Assembly (NCBI GenBank): GCA_902767775.1
Contig: CACXIP010000018.1
Span: 88,904 to 152,903 of the forward strand
Direction: 5' to 3'
DNA: 64,000 nucleotides
Origin: an uncultured Prevotellaceae bacterium
GTDB lineage: Bacteria > Bacteroidota > Bacteroidia > Bacteroidales > Bacteroidaceae
Shown: positions 37,199 through 46,782 of the stretch, piece by piece
Layout: every line of letters begins with the position of its first letter
How positions within the stretch are numbered: the stretch's first letter is position 1
Notes under the pieces: generated by a model
What the model was told of the DNA's origin: nothing
What the model saw: the letters and a program-made list of their open reading frames with translations, nothing else
Database searches by the model: none
Translations under genes and position numbers: made by a program

Positions 37199-38731
37199 AG
37201 CAGGGCTTTTCGGGCTGTTATGATGCTGGGGGCGATGCTTGCCTTCTTGCCTTGCGTCGCGCAGACAGAGCTGCGGACGGAGGCACAGGCGACCTTCTCT
37301 TCGGGCGACAACACCCCGCTGTGGCTCAATGCCAATAAATACGGACTATCCTCGCTGGAAACCACCAATGGATATCTCCGGGCAGGCATTTTCCGCTCGA
37401 TGGAATGTGATTCGGCTCGTAAGGTGGCTTTCGCCTACGGTGCCGATGTGGCTGTCACCACTCATTTTACCAGCCGCTTTGTCGTACAGCAGGCTTATGG
37501 CGAGATGCGTTGGCTCCGCGGATTATTCACCATAGGCAGCAAGGAACAGCCTGTGGAACTCCGCAACCAACAGCTCAGTAGCGGACCGCAGACACTGGGT
37601 TCCAACGCCCGACCATATCCCTCAGTGCGTGTTGCACTGCCCGATTATTGGGATATACCCTTCACCAAGGGATGGGTAGGCATCAAGGGACATATAGCAT
37701 ACGGCATCCAGACCGACGGCAGATGGCAGCGCGATTTCACAGAAGAGCAGTCGAAATTTACCGAACATACCCTGGTGCATACCAAAGGGGGCTATCTGCG
37801 CATTGGTAAGCCTGAGCATGCCTTCACCGCCGAAATAGGTTTGGAGATGGGTTGCCAGTTTGGTGGCACCTCACACCAGTTCGATAATGGTGTGCATACC
37901 ACTTTGGAGAACGATGCCAGTCCGAGGGGTTTTCTCCATGCTTTCATCCCTGCTGGGGGCGACAGCGGAGAGGGCGATTATAAAAATAAGGAGGGTAATC
38001 ATCTGGGCAGTTATGTGCTGAGGCTCAACTACAACCGTCCTGCTTGGCGGCTGTCACTTTATGGCGACCATTTTTTTGAAGACAGTTCGCAGATGCTCTT
38101 TTTGGAATACGACGGCTATGGAAAGGGTGACGAATGGAACGAGTGGGTGGACAACAGGTGGTTTCTTTACGACCTACGCGACATGATGCTGGGGGCAGAG
38201 GTGCAGTTGAAACGCCAGAAATGGGTGACCAATATCGTGGCAGAATACATCTACTCGAAACATCAGAGTGGACCTGTGTATCATGACCGTACACCATCGC
38301 TCTCCGACCACATCGGTGGAATGGACAACTATTATAACCACTACATCCACACAGGATGGCAGCATTGGGGTATGGTGAACGGCAATCCCCTCTACCGCTC
38401 TCCGCTCTACAATGGCGACAAGACCATACGTACGCTCAACAACCGTTTTAAAGCATGGCACCTCGCCATAGCAGGACACCCTGCCGAAGGACTCTCTTAT
38501 CGGCTGATGTGGACATGGCAGCAGGGACTAGGTACGTATGACCAGCCATCCACCCGTCCTGAATATAGCCGATATTATCTTGCTGAGGCGGGTTATGATT
38601 TTCCACAGCGCTCACGCCTTGCCGGATGGAGCATCAAGGCGGCTTTCGGACTCGACCATGGCTATTGGACCGGCAACAATACGGGCGCACAGTTCACCGT
38701 CGCACGGCGCCTGCATATTTCTGGCAGATAG
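37196..38731 (+). CDS. Wzi-like capsule assembly outer-membrane protein
   Basis: 511 residues from ATG 37196, which begins a clean signal peptide (RAFRAVMMLGAMLAFLPCVAQ). Earlier in-frame starts (37076, 37103) run through the 9-bp repeats and are less likely. The mature part is a beta-barrel: TPLWLNANKYGLSS and YLRAGIFRS are typical openings of the Wzi family, and barrel strands continue to FTVARRLHISGR. Wzi proteins bind capsule or exopolysaccharide at the outer membrane. Its position a few kilobases from the export operon fits that role. Three degenerate 9-bp units follow its stop at 38743-38769. Confidence 0.8.
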   Translation: MSRAFRAVMMLGAMLAFLPCVAQTELRTEAQATFSSGDNTPLWLNANKYGLSSLETTNGYLRAGIFRSMECDSARKVAFAYGADVAVTTHFTSRFVVQQAYGEMRWLRGLFTIGSKEQPVELRNQQLSSGPQTLGSNARPYPSVRVALPDYWDIPFTKGWVGIKGHIAYGIQTDGRWQRDFTEEQSKFTEHTLVHTKGGYLRIGKPEHAFTAEIGLEMGCQFGGTSHQFDNGVHTTLENDASPRGFLHAFIPAGGDSGEGDYKNKEGNHLGSYVLRLNYNRPAWRLSLYGDHFFEDSSQMLFLEYDGYGKGDEWNEWVDNRWFLYDLRDMMLGAEVQLKRQKWVTNIVAEYIYSKHQSGPVYHDRTPSLSDHIGGMDNYYNHYIHTGWQHWGMVNGNPLYRSPLYNGDKTIRTLNNRFKAWHLAIAGHPAEGLSYRLMWTWQQGLGTYDQPSTRPEYSRYYLAEAGYDFPQRSRLAGWSIKAAFGLDHGYWTGNNTGAQFTVARRLHISGR

Positions 38732-38770
38732 ATGATGCTGGCTTTCCGGCTCTCCCGACTCTCCCGGTGA

Positions 38771-39709
38771 TTATGATATCACACTGGTGAAACGCTCGAC
38801 AAAGCGGCGGAAGGGTGGGATACGCATAAGCACCTGCTCGAAGAGCGCTATACCCACTAAAGCGGTGGCGATGCCTAAGAGCACGTCGATGATGTAGTGA
38901 TGGCAGGAATATACCGCCGTCCACCAGATGCCCATGGTGATGATGGCGAAGACAATGATGACGCTCCACCGCTGCCGGCTCATCACGGCATAGATGGTGG
39001 TAATGAGCATATAGGCGGCATGCAACGATGGCAAAGCTGCGAAGATGTTGGAATTGCCCACATAGATACTGTTGAAGACGGGTATGCCGATAAGTTCATC
39101 AAAACGTCCCAGTCCCGCCACATTGCCCGGTGTGGAGAAGTCGGGCTCAAAGCCGAAGTTGATGGCATACCATGGTGGAGCCGCCGGATGGATATAATAG
39201 CCGCAGAACCCAATCCAGTTGACAAGTAGGAAGACAAGAGAGAAATGGGCATACATGCGCCGCTCGCCACGGAAGAAGAGCCACAGTCCGAAGGCTACGG
39301 GCAGCGGTACCCAGCAGAGGTAGAAAAAGCCAGCCAGCGCATCGGCCACCGGGTGGTGGTGCTCCATGAAGAATTCATTGGGCGTGATGACCTCACCATT
39401 GGCGGCGATGCCAAAAAGGTTGCGTTCTGCCTCGTAGAGCGGTTGTATGTCGATGGGGTTGACTTTGTAGTTGGGCCACAGGCGCATCCAGTCATAGCTG
39501 ACGGCGAAGGCGATGAATGGCAGCATGGCTATTGCCAGCTTTCTGGTGAAGGGATGTGCGAGATAGAGTGCTGCGAAGAGCGCCACGATAAGGATATGGG
39601 CTGGCGTCAGTCCCACCACCAGATATTGAAAAACAAGAAACGCAGCGCAGGCAGTCAGTATGGCTGCCGCATGGCATGTGGATAGCCGGGAATTACTTTT
39701 CTGCTGCAT
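38771..39709 (-). CDS. PAP2-superfamily inositol phosphorylceramide synthase-like protein
   Basis: 312 residues from ATG 39709; a GTG at 39745 would lengthen it and overlap the upstream gene more. About six membrane spans and the PAP2_3/AUR1 phosphatase signature: [11 protein letters not shown] with its His, then [13 protein letters not shown] with the second catalytic His. In Bacteroides thetaiotaomicron the last enzyme of the inositol-lipid cluster transfers inositol phosphate to ceramide, and gene order here (PgpA-like, GtrA, CDP-alcohol transferase, PAP2) matches that cluster. The ATG precedes the neighbour's stop by 17 bases. Confidence 0.82.
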   Translation of the reverse strand: MQQKSNSRLSTCHAAAILTACAAFLVFQYLVVGLTPAHILIVALFAALYLAHPFTRKLAIAMLPFIAFAVSYDWMRLWPNYKVNPIDIQPLYEAERNLFGIAANGEVITPNEFFMEHHHPVADALAGFFYLCWVPLPVAFGLWLFFRGERRMYAHFSLVFLLVNWIGFCGYYIHPAAPPWYAINFGFEPDFSTPGNVAGLGRFDELIGIPVFNSIYVGNSNIFAALPSLHAAYMLITTIYAVMSRQRWSVIIVFAIITMGIWWTAVYSCHHYIIDVLLGIATALVGIALFEQVLMRIPPFRRFVERFTSVIS

Positions 39710-40355
39710 CGCGTTTGTTGAGTTGTTTACGACAATGCTCGACACGCCAGAACGCGGTGAGATTGGCGAGGACTGCTATTAGAATCATACCGCCCGACAG
39801 CCACCACAAGTTGTCGGTCAGTCCTGTGATGATGGCGACGACGGCCGCCACGACCACCCGCTCAGGGCGCTGCATGAGTCCCACCTTGCAGTCAATGCCC
39901 AGGCCCTCAGCCCTTGCCCTGACATAGCTCACCATCACGGAGCCGACCATTGCGAGGAAGGTGACGACACCCATCCAGAACCATCCTGCCTTGATGAGTA
40001 CGATACAGATGCCGAAGAGGGTGATGAGTTCGCTGTAGCGGTCGAGGGTGGAGTCCCACAGTGCGCCGAAAGTGGATGACATGTTGCCCAGGCGTGCGAG
40101 TCTGCCGTCCATCATGTCAAACAGTCCTGCCAGGAGGATGACCACTCCTCCCCATCCGATAAGTGTAAACGCCTGCTGTGTCTGGCCACCCTCCATGCAC
40201 CGTGCGGCATAGAGGAACAGAGCCGTGGCAACGATATTGCCCAGCAGTCCGATGGTGGTGATGATGTTGGGCGTGATGCCGATTCGTATCATCCCCTTGA
40301 TGAGTGGGTTGATGACGAAATAGATAAATTTCTGTATGGGAGTACGATAGTCCAT
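39693..40355 (-). CDS. CDP-alcohol phosphatidyltransferase, probable phosphatidylinositol-phosphate synthase
   Basis: 220 residues from ATG 40355. The family signature D-G-x2-A-R-x8-G-x3-D-x3-D is complete: DGRLARLGN, then [12 protein letters not shown]. Six membrane spans. In Bacteroidetes clusters of this order the enzyme is thought to join CDP-diacylglycerol with inositol-1-phosphate. An upstream extension of the frame is only a shadow of the GtrA gene. Overlaps the PAP2 gene at its end. Confidence 0.85.
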   Translation of the reverse strand: MDYRTPIQKFIYFVINPLIKGMIRIGITPNIITTIGLLGNIVATALFLYAARCMEGGQTQQAFTLIGWGGVVILLAGLFDMMDGRLARLGNMSSTFGALWDSTLDRYSELITLFGICIVLIKAGWFWMGVVTFLAMVGSVMVSYVRARAEGLGIDCKVGLMQRPERVVVAAVVAIITGLTDNLWWLSGGMILIAVLANLTAFWRVEHCRKQLNKRDAAEK

Positions 40356-40402
40356 TTCCTTTTTCCTTAATTCTTTATTAAGTCTATGAGGGTTGTTGGT
40401 CG

Positions 40403-40813
40403 TTATTTGGTGATATGCTTGTTGCGGTAGACAAAGAACCGCTGCATTTGGTAGTTCCACAACAGTGCCACCGCCACACTGACAATGGCCTTGGCGATGA
40501 CGAAATAGTGTCCTGACAGTTCGGTCAGAGCGTAGGTGCCGCCAGTGTTGAGCAGGATGCTGCCTGTCCACACCAGCAGGTATTTCAGTGCCACATAGCG
40601 CTTTTTCTGACCGTCGGAGCCAAAGACCCAGCGGTAGTTGAGCAGGCAGTTGACAATGCCTCCTGAAACCGCCCCAATGAAGGAGGCTGCCACATACCAC
40701 ATGCCGAATAGCTCATAGAGCAAGATAGACACGCCAAAGTCGGTCAGCGTAGCCAACTGCGCCGTAACCTGTGCTTTGGAGAACAGCCATAGTTCATGCT
40801 TTACCTTGCCCAT
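40403..40813 (-). CDS. GtrA-like membrane protein
   Basis: 136 residues with four membrane spans ([58 protein letters not shown]). LNYRWVF and [11 protein letters not shown] are typical GtrA loop motifs. GtrA proteins assist in moving lipid-linked sugars or related lipids across membranes. Inside the inositol-lipid cluster it may help lipid translocation; it is conserved at this place in Bacteroides. Confidence 0.85.
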   Translation of the reverse strand: MGKVKHELWLFSKAQVTAQLATLTDFGVSILLYELFGMWYVAASFIGAVSGGIVNCLLNYRWVFGSDGQKKRYVALKYLLVWTGSILLNTGGTYALTELSGHYFVIAKAIVSVAVALLWNYQMQRFFVYRNKHITK

Positions 40814-40819
40814 TTCACA

Positions 40820-41296
40820 TCAATTGAGGTAATGCGCCACCACGAGTGCAGCCCCGAGGACGATGGCGGAATAGATGCCGGCGGCGATATCGTCGCCCAT
40901 CACCCAAAATGCCCCTGGCCGCTCATCCAACTTCCTGATGCCGAGTGGCTTGAGAATGTCGAAAAAGCGGAAGAGGAGGAGTGCTGCCAATGCCGTCTTC
41001 CACTCCGAAGCCAGCAGGAGCGGTATCCATACGCCCACCATCTCATCGGCGACGATGCGCGATGGGTCCTCACCCCAGAAAGGCTCCAGGCGGGCGGTTG
41101 CCCAGGTGCCGAGGATGGTGAACACCACGATGAGCACCGCCGTGACAACGATGAGCGCAGTCTGTCCCATGACAGCCGACATGGCGAACCAGATGGCTGT
41201 CGCCAGCACGGCACCTGCTGTTCCCGGCCCCCAAGGCCAGAAACCTGCTCCAAAACCGGTCCCGATGATGACGGGAAGTATAGGCGGACGTTTCAT
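40820..41296 (-). CDS. PgpA-like phosphatase, probable phosphoinositol-lipid phosphatase
   Basis: 158 residues from ATG 41296. PgpA signatures: GTGFGAGFWPWGPGTAGAV near the start, EPFWGEDPSRIVADEMVGVWI (acidic metal-binding residues) and VMGDDIAAGIYS. Four membrane spans. PgpA removes phosphate from phosphatidylglycerophosphate; in the inositol-lipid cluster the homologue is thought to dephosphorylate phosphatidylinositol phosphate. The promoter -7 element ends ten bases before the ATG, so the transcript may be almost leaderless. Confidence 0.82.
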   Translation of the reverse strand: MKRPPILPVIIGTGFGAGFWPWGPGTAGAVLATAIWFAMSAVMGQTALIVVTAVLIVVFTILGTWATARLEPFWGEDPSRIVADEMVGVWIPLLLASEWKTALAALLLFRFFDILKPLGIRKLDERPGAFWVMGDDIAAGIYSAIVLGAALVVAHYLN

Positions 41297-41305
41297 ATTA
41301 GGATG

Positions 41306-41313
41306 CAAAAGTA
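41306..41313 (-). promoter_or_regulatory. -7 element of the inositol-lipid operon
   Basis: The minus strand reads TACTTTTG followed by C, a perfect TAnnTTTG match. Predicted start of transcription is near 41299, just before the ATG at 41296. No clear upstream TTTG is seen. Confidence 0.45.
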
Positions 41314-41387
41314 ACTATTTTATTTAAAATAGCGGTGTTATGGGATAAAAAAATATAAAAACTCAAAAATGATTTTGCGTTTTCTGC

Positions 41388-41415
41388 TTGTTTTCACAAG
41401 TATTGCGTACCTTTG
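41388..41415 (+). promoter_or_regulatory. Promoter of the DUF5686 gene pair
   Basis: TTG (41388-41390), 17 bases, then TACCTTTG (41408-41415) followed by C. The leader of about 110 bases contains an AAAGTGA/TCACTTT inverted repeat (41424-41430 and 41455-41461). Confidence 0.6.
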
Positions 41416-41533
41416 CACACTCAAAAGTGATATTTTGCACAAATCGTGTCTGAGTCACTTTGGGATAATAATAGAATATTGTGAGGCCTTTTTTGTAAGA
41501 AGGTCAGGTATTAAGATTGTAAATTAGATAGCG

Positions 41534-44083
41534 TTGAGACGTTTTTTCCTTATAGGACTGGTGCTGGTGATGCACCTGTCGATAATCAGAGCCCAGATTA
41601 CGGGTGAGATAGTGGATGCCGCCGATGGCAGTCCCATTCCTTTGGCCAGTGCCATCTACCGTGGCAACAAGAAGGCTGTTGTTAGCGATGAAGAAGGTAG
41701 GTTCAGTATCGACCGCCATAACGGATGGCGACTCACCATCAGTTCGGTGGGTTATGTGCCGCAGGTAATCAACATCACCTCCTCCACTCCCGAGCATATT
41801 GTGGTGAAGTTGAAGTCGGACACGAAGAAGTTGGAAGAGGTGACCATCCGCAAGAAGCGTTCGTCGAAATACAGCCGCAAGGACAACCCCGCTGTGGAGC
41901 TGATGCGCAAGGTCATTGCCGCCAAGAAGCACACCGACCTGAAGACGCACGACTTTTACCAGTACAACAACTATCAGAAACTCACTCTTGCGCTGAACGA
42001 CCTCACGCCAGAGAACTTGGAGTCGAAGATGTTTAAGAAGCATCCTTGGCTGCTCAACCAGGTGGAGCTGTGCCAATACAATGAGCGGCTCATCCTCCCT
42101 GTCTCCGTGGAAGAGACGGTAAAGCAAAAACTCTACCGTAAGAACCCCCATACAGAAAAGGAAATCATCAAGGGAGAGACCTCGACGGGAGTGAATGAAC
42201 TTATTCAGACTGGTGACATCGTCAACACGGTGATACGTGATGTCTTCACCGACATCGACATCTACGACGACCAGGTCAGGTTGTTCCAATACCCCTTCAC
42301 CAGTCCGATAGGCAAGGATGCCATCCAGTTCTATCGCTTCTACATCACCGACACGCTCTATTTGGGCGACGACCGTTGCATCATGCTCGACTTCACCCCC
42401 AACAACCAGCAGGACTTTGGCTTCAGGGGACAGATATACATCAAGGACGACTCCACCTATCAGGTGAGGCGTTGCGAGCTCACCATTCCCAAGACGAGCG
42501 ATGTCAACTGGGTGGAGAACATGAGGTGCATCCAGGAGTTCAACCAGTTGCCCAACGGCGAGTGGGTGCTTACTGTCGACGACATGTTCGTGGAACTCAA
42601 GGTGGCGAATTTCCTCTCCAAGTTTATTGTCATCCGCAACACGCGGCGCACCGACTTCGCCTTCGATGAGATAGCCAAACCGCTGCTGCGCGGCAAGAAG
42701 ACGGTGATGAAGGATGCCTACGCCCAGATGCGCGACGACTCTTTCTGGGACGAATACAGGCAGGTGGAACTGACCAAGAGCGAGAACTCCCTCGATGCGT
42801 TCATCAAACATATCGAGGACCTGAAGGGATTCAAATATATCATCTTCGGTCTGAAGGCGCTCATCGAGAACTTCGTGGAGACGGGCGACAAGGACCATCC
42901 CAGCAAAGTGGACATCGGCCCTATCAACACCATCATCTCGCAGAACTTCTACGACAAATGGCGTCTGCGTGCCAGTGCACAGACCACCGCCAATTTCCAT
43001 CCCCACATCTTCCTCAAGGGATATGTGGCACGCGGTATGGTGTCGAAGCAGAACTACTACGATGCTGAGGTCATCTACACGTTCAACAAGCCCGGCTACC
43101 TGCCCCGAGAATTCCCCAAACAGGCCATCACTTTCCAGTCGATGCGCGACGTGGCGCTGCCTTCCGACAAGTTTATCCAGACCGACAAGGACAATATGTT
43201 CACCTCTTTCAAGGTGAGCGAAATCAACAAGATGTTCCTCTACAACCGTCAGTCGGTGTCTTTCGACTATGAGCAGGAGTGGGGCTTCAAGATGTTCGCC
43301 GAGGCGAAGACCGAGAAGGTGAACCCCATCGGCGACATTGCTTTTGAGCGGCTGTCCGACCACGAGCTGTTGCCCTCCATCCGCTATACGGAAGCGACCG
43401 TTGGCATGCGCTATGCTCCCGGCGAGACGTTTATCAATACCAAGCAGCACCGATGGCCCATCAACCTCGATGCACCGGTCTTCCGTCTGCAGCATACGAT
43501 GGGCTTCAAAGGCGTCCTTGGCGGACAATACCGCTACAACTTCACCGAGGGCGAGATATACAAGCGCCTGTGGATGCCGATGAACTGGGGCAAAATCGAC
43601 ACGCGTATCAAGGCAGGAGCACAGTGGAACCAAGTGCCCTATCCGCTGCTTATCATGCCGGTGGCCAACCTCGGCTATATTCTGGAGGACCAGACCTTCA
43701 ACCTCATCAACAATATGGAGTTCCTCAACGACCGTTATATGTCGGTGATGGTAGACTGGGACCTCAACGGCAAAATCTTCAACCGCATCCCGCTGTTCCG
43801 CAAACTGAAGTGGAGAGAGTGGATTGGAGTGCGCTGCCTGTGGGGCAAACTGACCAACAAAAACAATCCATATCTTCCTGAGAATCAGGGAAATGATATC
43901 CTTATGGCATTCCCTGATGGGTGCTATGTGATGGACTGGAAAAAACCATATATTGAAGCTTCTTTCGGCATACACAATATTTTCAAGCTTTTGCACGTTG
44001 AATATGTAAGGCGTTTCAGTTATCTTAACTTGCCTACTGCCAACAAGCAAGGTGTGAGGTTTACCATTCGCACCACCTTCTGA
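41534..44083 (+). CDS. DUF5686/carboxypeptidase-regulatory-like outer-membrane protein, first copy, TTG start
   Basis: 849 residues. Translation must begin at TTG 41534 to give the signal peptide RRFFLIGLVLVMHLSIIRA; an in-frame stop lies just upstream and the first ATG is inside the signal. Residues 22-100 form a carboxypeptidase-D regulatory-like domain (ITGEIVDAADGSPIPLASAIY, SVGYVPQVINI). The remainder is the DUF5686 beta-barrel domain (YPFTSPIGKDAIQFYRFYI, LDFTPNNQQDFGFRGQIY) ending in alternating strands. Role unknown; probably surface assembly or uptake. The neighbouring gene encodes a paralogue with the same layout. Confidence 0.85.
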   Translation: MRRFFLIGLVLVMHLSIIRAQITGEIVDAADGSPIPLASAIYRGNKKAVVSDEEGRFSIDRHNGWRLTISSVGYVPQVINITSSTPEHIVVKLKSDTKKLEEVTIRKKRSSKYSRKDNPAVELMRKVIAAKKHTDLKTHDFYQYNNYQKLTLALNDLTPENLESKMFKKHPWLLNQVELCQYNERLILPVSVEETVKQKLYRKNPHTEKEIIKGETSTGVNELIQTGDIVNTVIRDVFTDIDIYDDQVRLFQYPFTSPIGKDAIQFYRFYITDTLYLGDDRCIMLDFTPNNQQDFGFRGQIYIKDDSTYQVRRCELTIPKTSDVNWVENMRCIQEFNQLPNGEWVLTVDDMFVELKVANFLSKFIVIRNTRRTDFAFDEIAKPLLRGKKTVMKDAYAQMRDDSFWDEYRQVELTKSENSLDAFIKHIEDLKGFKYIIFGLKALIENFVETGDKDHPSKVDIGPINTIISQNFYDKWRLRASAQTTANFHPHIFLKGYVARGMVSKQNYYDAEVIYTFNKPGYLPREFPKQAITFQSMRDVALPSDKFIQTDKDNMFTSFKVSEINKMFLYNRQSVSFDYEQEWGFKMFAEAKTEKVNPIGDIAFERLSDHELLPSIRYTEATVGMRYAPGETFINTKQHRWPINLDAPVFRLQHTMGFKGVLGGQYRYNFTEGEIYKRLWMPMNWGKIDTRIKAGAQWNQVPYPLLIMPVANLGYILEDQTFNLINNMEFLNDRYMSVMVDWDLNGKIFNRIPLFRKLKWREWIGVRCLWGKLTNKNNPYLPENQGNDILMAFPDGCYVMDWKKPYIEASFGIHNIFKLLHVEYVRRFSYLNLPTANKQGVRFTIRTTF

Positions 44084-44101
44084 CCAGCTGCACCAAAGCC
44101 T

Positions 44102-46657
44102 ATGCCGCTGAATGTAAGATTATGGCTGACTTTTTTGTTGCTCTGTTTGGCAACAACTGTCAGCGCACAACTCATGGGCGTTGTCGTCGACCGTGAGAGC
44201 GGTGATTCTATCCCTATGGCAAGCCTCATCTACAAGGGACATCATGTGTCTGTTGCCTGCGATGAGCACGGACGGTTCAGCATAACGCGCCATGAGGGAT
44301 GGACCCTCACGGTGAAGGCGGTGGGCTACAAAAATGAGACTGTTGCCATCAATGCGTCAACACCCAACCAACTGGTGGTGAGGCTGCGCCCCGATACCAA
44401 GAAACTCGAGGAAGTGGTGGTGAAGTCGAAGCGCCGCAGCAAGTACAGCAGGAAAAACAATCCCGCCGTGGAGTTGATGAAGAGGGTGGTGGAGGCGAAA
44501 CGCCGCACCGACCTTGAGAACCACGATTTCTACAGCTATGACAAATACCAGAAAATCACCCTTGCCGTCAACGATGTGACGCCCTCGGAACTGGAGGCGG
44601 TGCAGGCAAAAAACCAGCAATGGATGGTCGACCAGGTGGAGATGTGTCCGCTCAACAACAAACTTATCCTCCCTCTCTCCGTCGACGAGACCGTGTCGAA
44701 GCATATCTACCGGAAAGACCCGAAATCAGCGAAGGACATCATCACAGGACAGCGCAGCAAAGGTGTCAACCAACTCATAGAGACGGGCAACATCCTCAAC
44801 ACCATGCTCAAGGATGCTTTCACCGATGTCGACATCTACGACGACCAGATACGCTTGCTGCAGTATCCCTTTACCAGTCCGATAGGCAAGGATGCCGTGG
44901 CATTTTACCGTTTCTATATCGAGGACACCGTCTATGTGGGACGCGACCTGTGCTACCATCTGCAGTTTACCCCCAACAACCAGCAGGACTTCGGTTTCCG
45001 TGGCGAACTGTTTGTCCTCGCCGATTCCTCACTCCATGTGAAGCGTTGCAACCTGTCGATTCCCAAGCGCAGCGACGTCAATTTCGTTGAGAACATGCGC
45101 ATTGAGCAGGAATACACCCAACTCGACAACGGCGAGTGGGTGCTCACCATCGACAACATGATAGTGGAGATGGCGCTGACACAGTTTCTGAGCAAGGCGG
45201 TGGTGATACGCGCCACCTATCTCCACGACTATGCGTTCGACCCACTGCCCAAAAAGTTGTTCAAGGGCAAGGCGAAAAAGACGGTAGACCCCTCGGCAAG
45301 AATGCGGGATGAACGGTTCTGGGGCGACTCACGGCAGGTGGAACTGACGAAGAGCGAGTCGTCGATGGATGAATTCATCAACAACATGACGAAAATCAAG
45401 GGCTTCAAATACATCCTTTTTGGTGCCAAGGCACTGATAGAGAACCATGTGGAGCTTGGCGGCGGTCCCGGCAAGCAGAGCAAGTTCGACATCGGCCCCA
45501 TCAACACCATCGTGTCGAGCAACTTCGTCGACGGCATGCGCTTCCGTGCGAGCGGACAGACGACGGCAGCCCTCAATCCCCATCTCTTTTGGAAAGGTTA
45601 TTATGCATACGGCCGCGACACCAAGAATCATTACTACAGTTCGCTGCTCACCTATTCCTTCAACAAGAAAAACTATCTCCCTGCGGAGTTTCCCATCCGC
45701 ACCCTGTCGTTCAGCAGTGCATACGATGTGATGTCGCCCTCCGACAAATTCCTCTATACCGACAAGGATAATGTGTTCACTGCCTTCCGCTGGAAGAAGG
45801 TCGACCAGATGTATTTCTACAGCCGGCAGGAACTGAAGTTCGACTGGGAGACAGAGGGCGGTCTACGCACCATATTCAGTGCAAAGGCAGAGAGCAACGA
45901 ACCCACAGGAGAACTTGCCTTCAACCGTGTCTCCGACGGAGCACCGGTCAACAAAATCCGCACCACTGAGGCGACCGCAACCATCATCTACTGTCCGGGC
46001 CGCACCTATATCAACACCAAGCAGCATCGCTTGCCCATCAACTTCGATGCCCCAGAGTTCTCCATCACCCACACCATGGGATTCGATGGCCTCTTGGGTG
46101 GACAATACCGCTACAACTTCACAGAACTGGGCATATACAAGCGGTTTTGGTTGAAGAGCTGGGGCAAACTCGACTGTCGGATGAAGGCTGGGGCACAGTG
46201 GAACAAAGTGCCGTTCCCGTTGCTCATCATGCCTCCTGCCAACCTCTCCTACATCATCGAGGAGGGGACTTTCGCGCTGATGGGCAATATGGAGTTCCTC
46301 AACGACCGCTATGCCACCATCGACCTCAATTGGGACATCAACGGCAAGTTGTTCAACCGCATCCCCTTCCTGCAGAAGCTGAAATGGAGAGAGGTGGTGG
46401 GCATCAAGGGTATGATAGGAAAACTAACCGACAAGAACAATCCCCGTCTGGCCGCCAATGCCAACTCCGACTACCTCTTCGCCCTGCCTGCCGACACCTA
46501 TCTGATGAACGGCTGCGAGCCCTATTGGGAGGTACATGCCGGTATACACAACATCCTCAAGTTCTTTGAGGTAGACTATGTGAGGCGGCTCAGTTACACG
46601 GGCAACAGGGGTGCTGTGCGCCATGGTGTGCGCATCGGCTTCCAGTTCACTTTCTGA
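44102..46657 (+). CDS. DUF5686/carboxypeptidase-regulatory-like outer-membrane protein, second copy
   Basis: 851 residues with signal peptide LWLTFLLLCLATTVSA. Colinear with the upstream protein over its full length: MGVVVDRESGDSIPMASLIY, KYSRKNNPAVELMKRVVEAK, YPFTSPIGKDAVAFYRFYIE, FTPNNQQDFGFRGEL, FNRIPFLQKLKWREVVGIKG. Begins 18 bases after the first copy, with no terminator between, so they are co-transcribed. The clear divergence shows an old tandem duplication, not a recent one. Confidence 0.85.
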   Translation: MPLNVRLWLTFLLLCLATTVSAQLMGVVVDRESGDSIPMASLIYKGHHVSVACDEHGRFSITRHEGWTLTVKAVGYKNETVAINASTPNQLVVRLRPDTKKLEEVVVKSKRRSKYSRKNNPAVELMKRVVEAKRRTDLENHDFYSYDKYQKITLAVNDVTPSELEAVQAKNQQWMVDQVEMCPLNNKLILPLSVDETVSKHIYRKDPKSAKDIITGQRSKGVNQLIETGNILNTMLKDAFTDVDIYDDQIRLLQYPFTSPIGKDAVAFYRFYIEDTVYVGRDLCYHLQFTPNNQQDFGFRGELFVLADSSLHVKRCNLSIPKRSDVNFVENMRIEQEYTQLDNGEWVLTIDNMIVEMALTQFLSKAVVIRATYLHDYAFDPLPKKLFKGKAKKTVDPSARMRDERFWGDSRQVELTKSESSMDEFINNMTKIKGFKYILFGAKALIENHVELGGGPGKQSKFDIGPINTIVSSNFVDGMRFRASGQTTAALNPHLFWKGYYAYGRDTKNHYYSSLLTYSFNKKNYLPAEFPIRTLSFSSAYDVMSPSDKFLYTDKDNVFTAFRWKKVDQMYFYSRQELKFDWETEGGLRTIFSAKAESNEPTGELAFNRVSDGAPVNKIRTTEATATIIYCPGRTYINTKQHRLPINFDAPEFSITHTMGFDGLLGGQYRYNFTELGIYKRFWLKSWGKLDCRMKAGAQWNKVPFPLLIMPPANLSYIIEEGTFALMGNMEFLNDRYATIDLNWDINGKLFNRIPFLQKLKWREVVGIKGMIGKLTDKNNPRLAANANSDYLFALPADTYLMNGCEPYWEVHAGIHNILKFFEVDYVRRLSYTGNRGAVRHGVRIGFQFTF

Positions 46658-46660
46658 CGG

Positions 46661-46741
46661 GTCCGACAAGTCCGACAAGTCCGACGAGTCCGACAAGTCC
46701 GACGAGTCCGACAAGTCCGACAAGTCCGACGAGTCCGACAG
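46661..46741 (+). repeat. Nine 9-bp tandem repeats of GTCCGACAA type
   Basis: Perfect nine-base period from 46661 to 46741, alternating GTCCGACAA and GTCCGACGA units. It fills the space between the second DUF5686 gene and the thioesterase gene. Confidence 0.95.
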
Positions 46742-46782
46742 ATGATAACAATAAATAAAGGCTTTATAAATACAATACGACA

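Noticed and set aside
41504-44050. 848-codon open frame on the minus strand
   Set aside because: It is the antisense shadow of the DUF5686 gene, which has a signal peptide, promoter and a paralogue in the same frame. The antisense protein has His/Val/Leu/Glu-rich composition typical of shadow frames.
46661-46741. 9-bp repeat array as a CRISPR
   Set aside because: The period is nine bases with no spacers and no cas genes.
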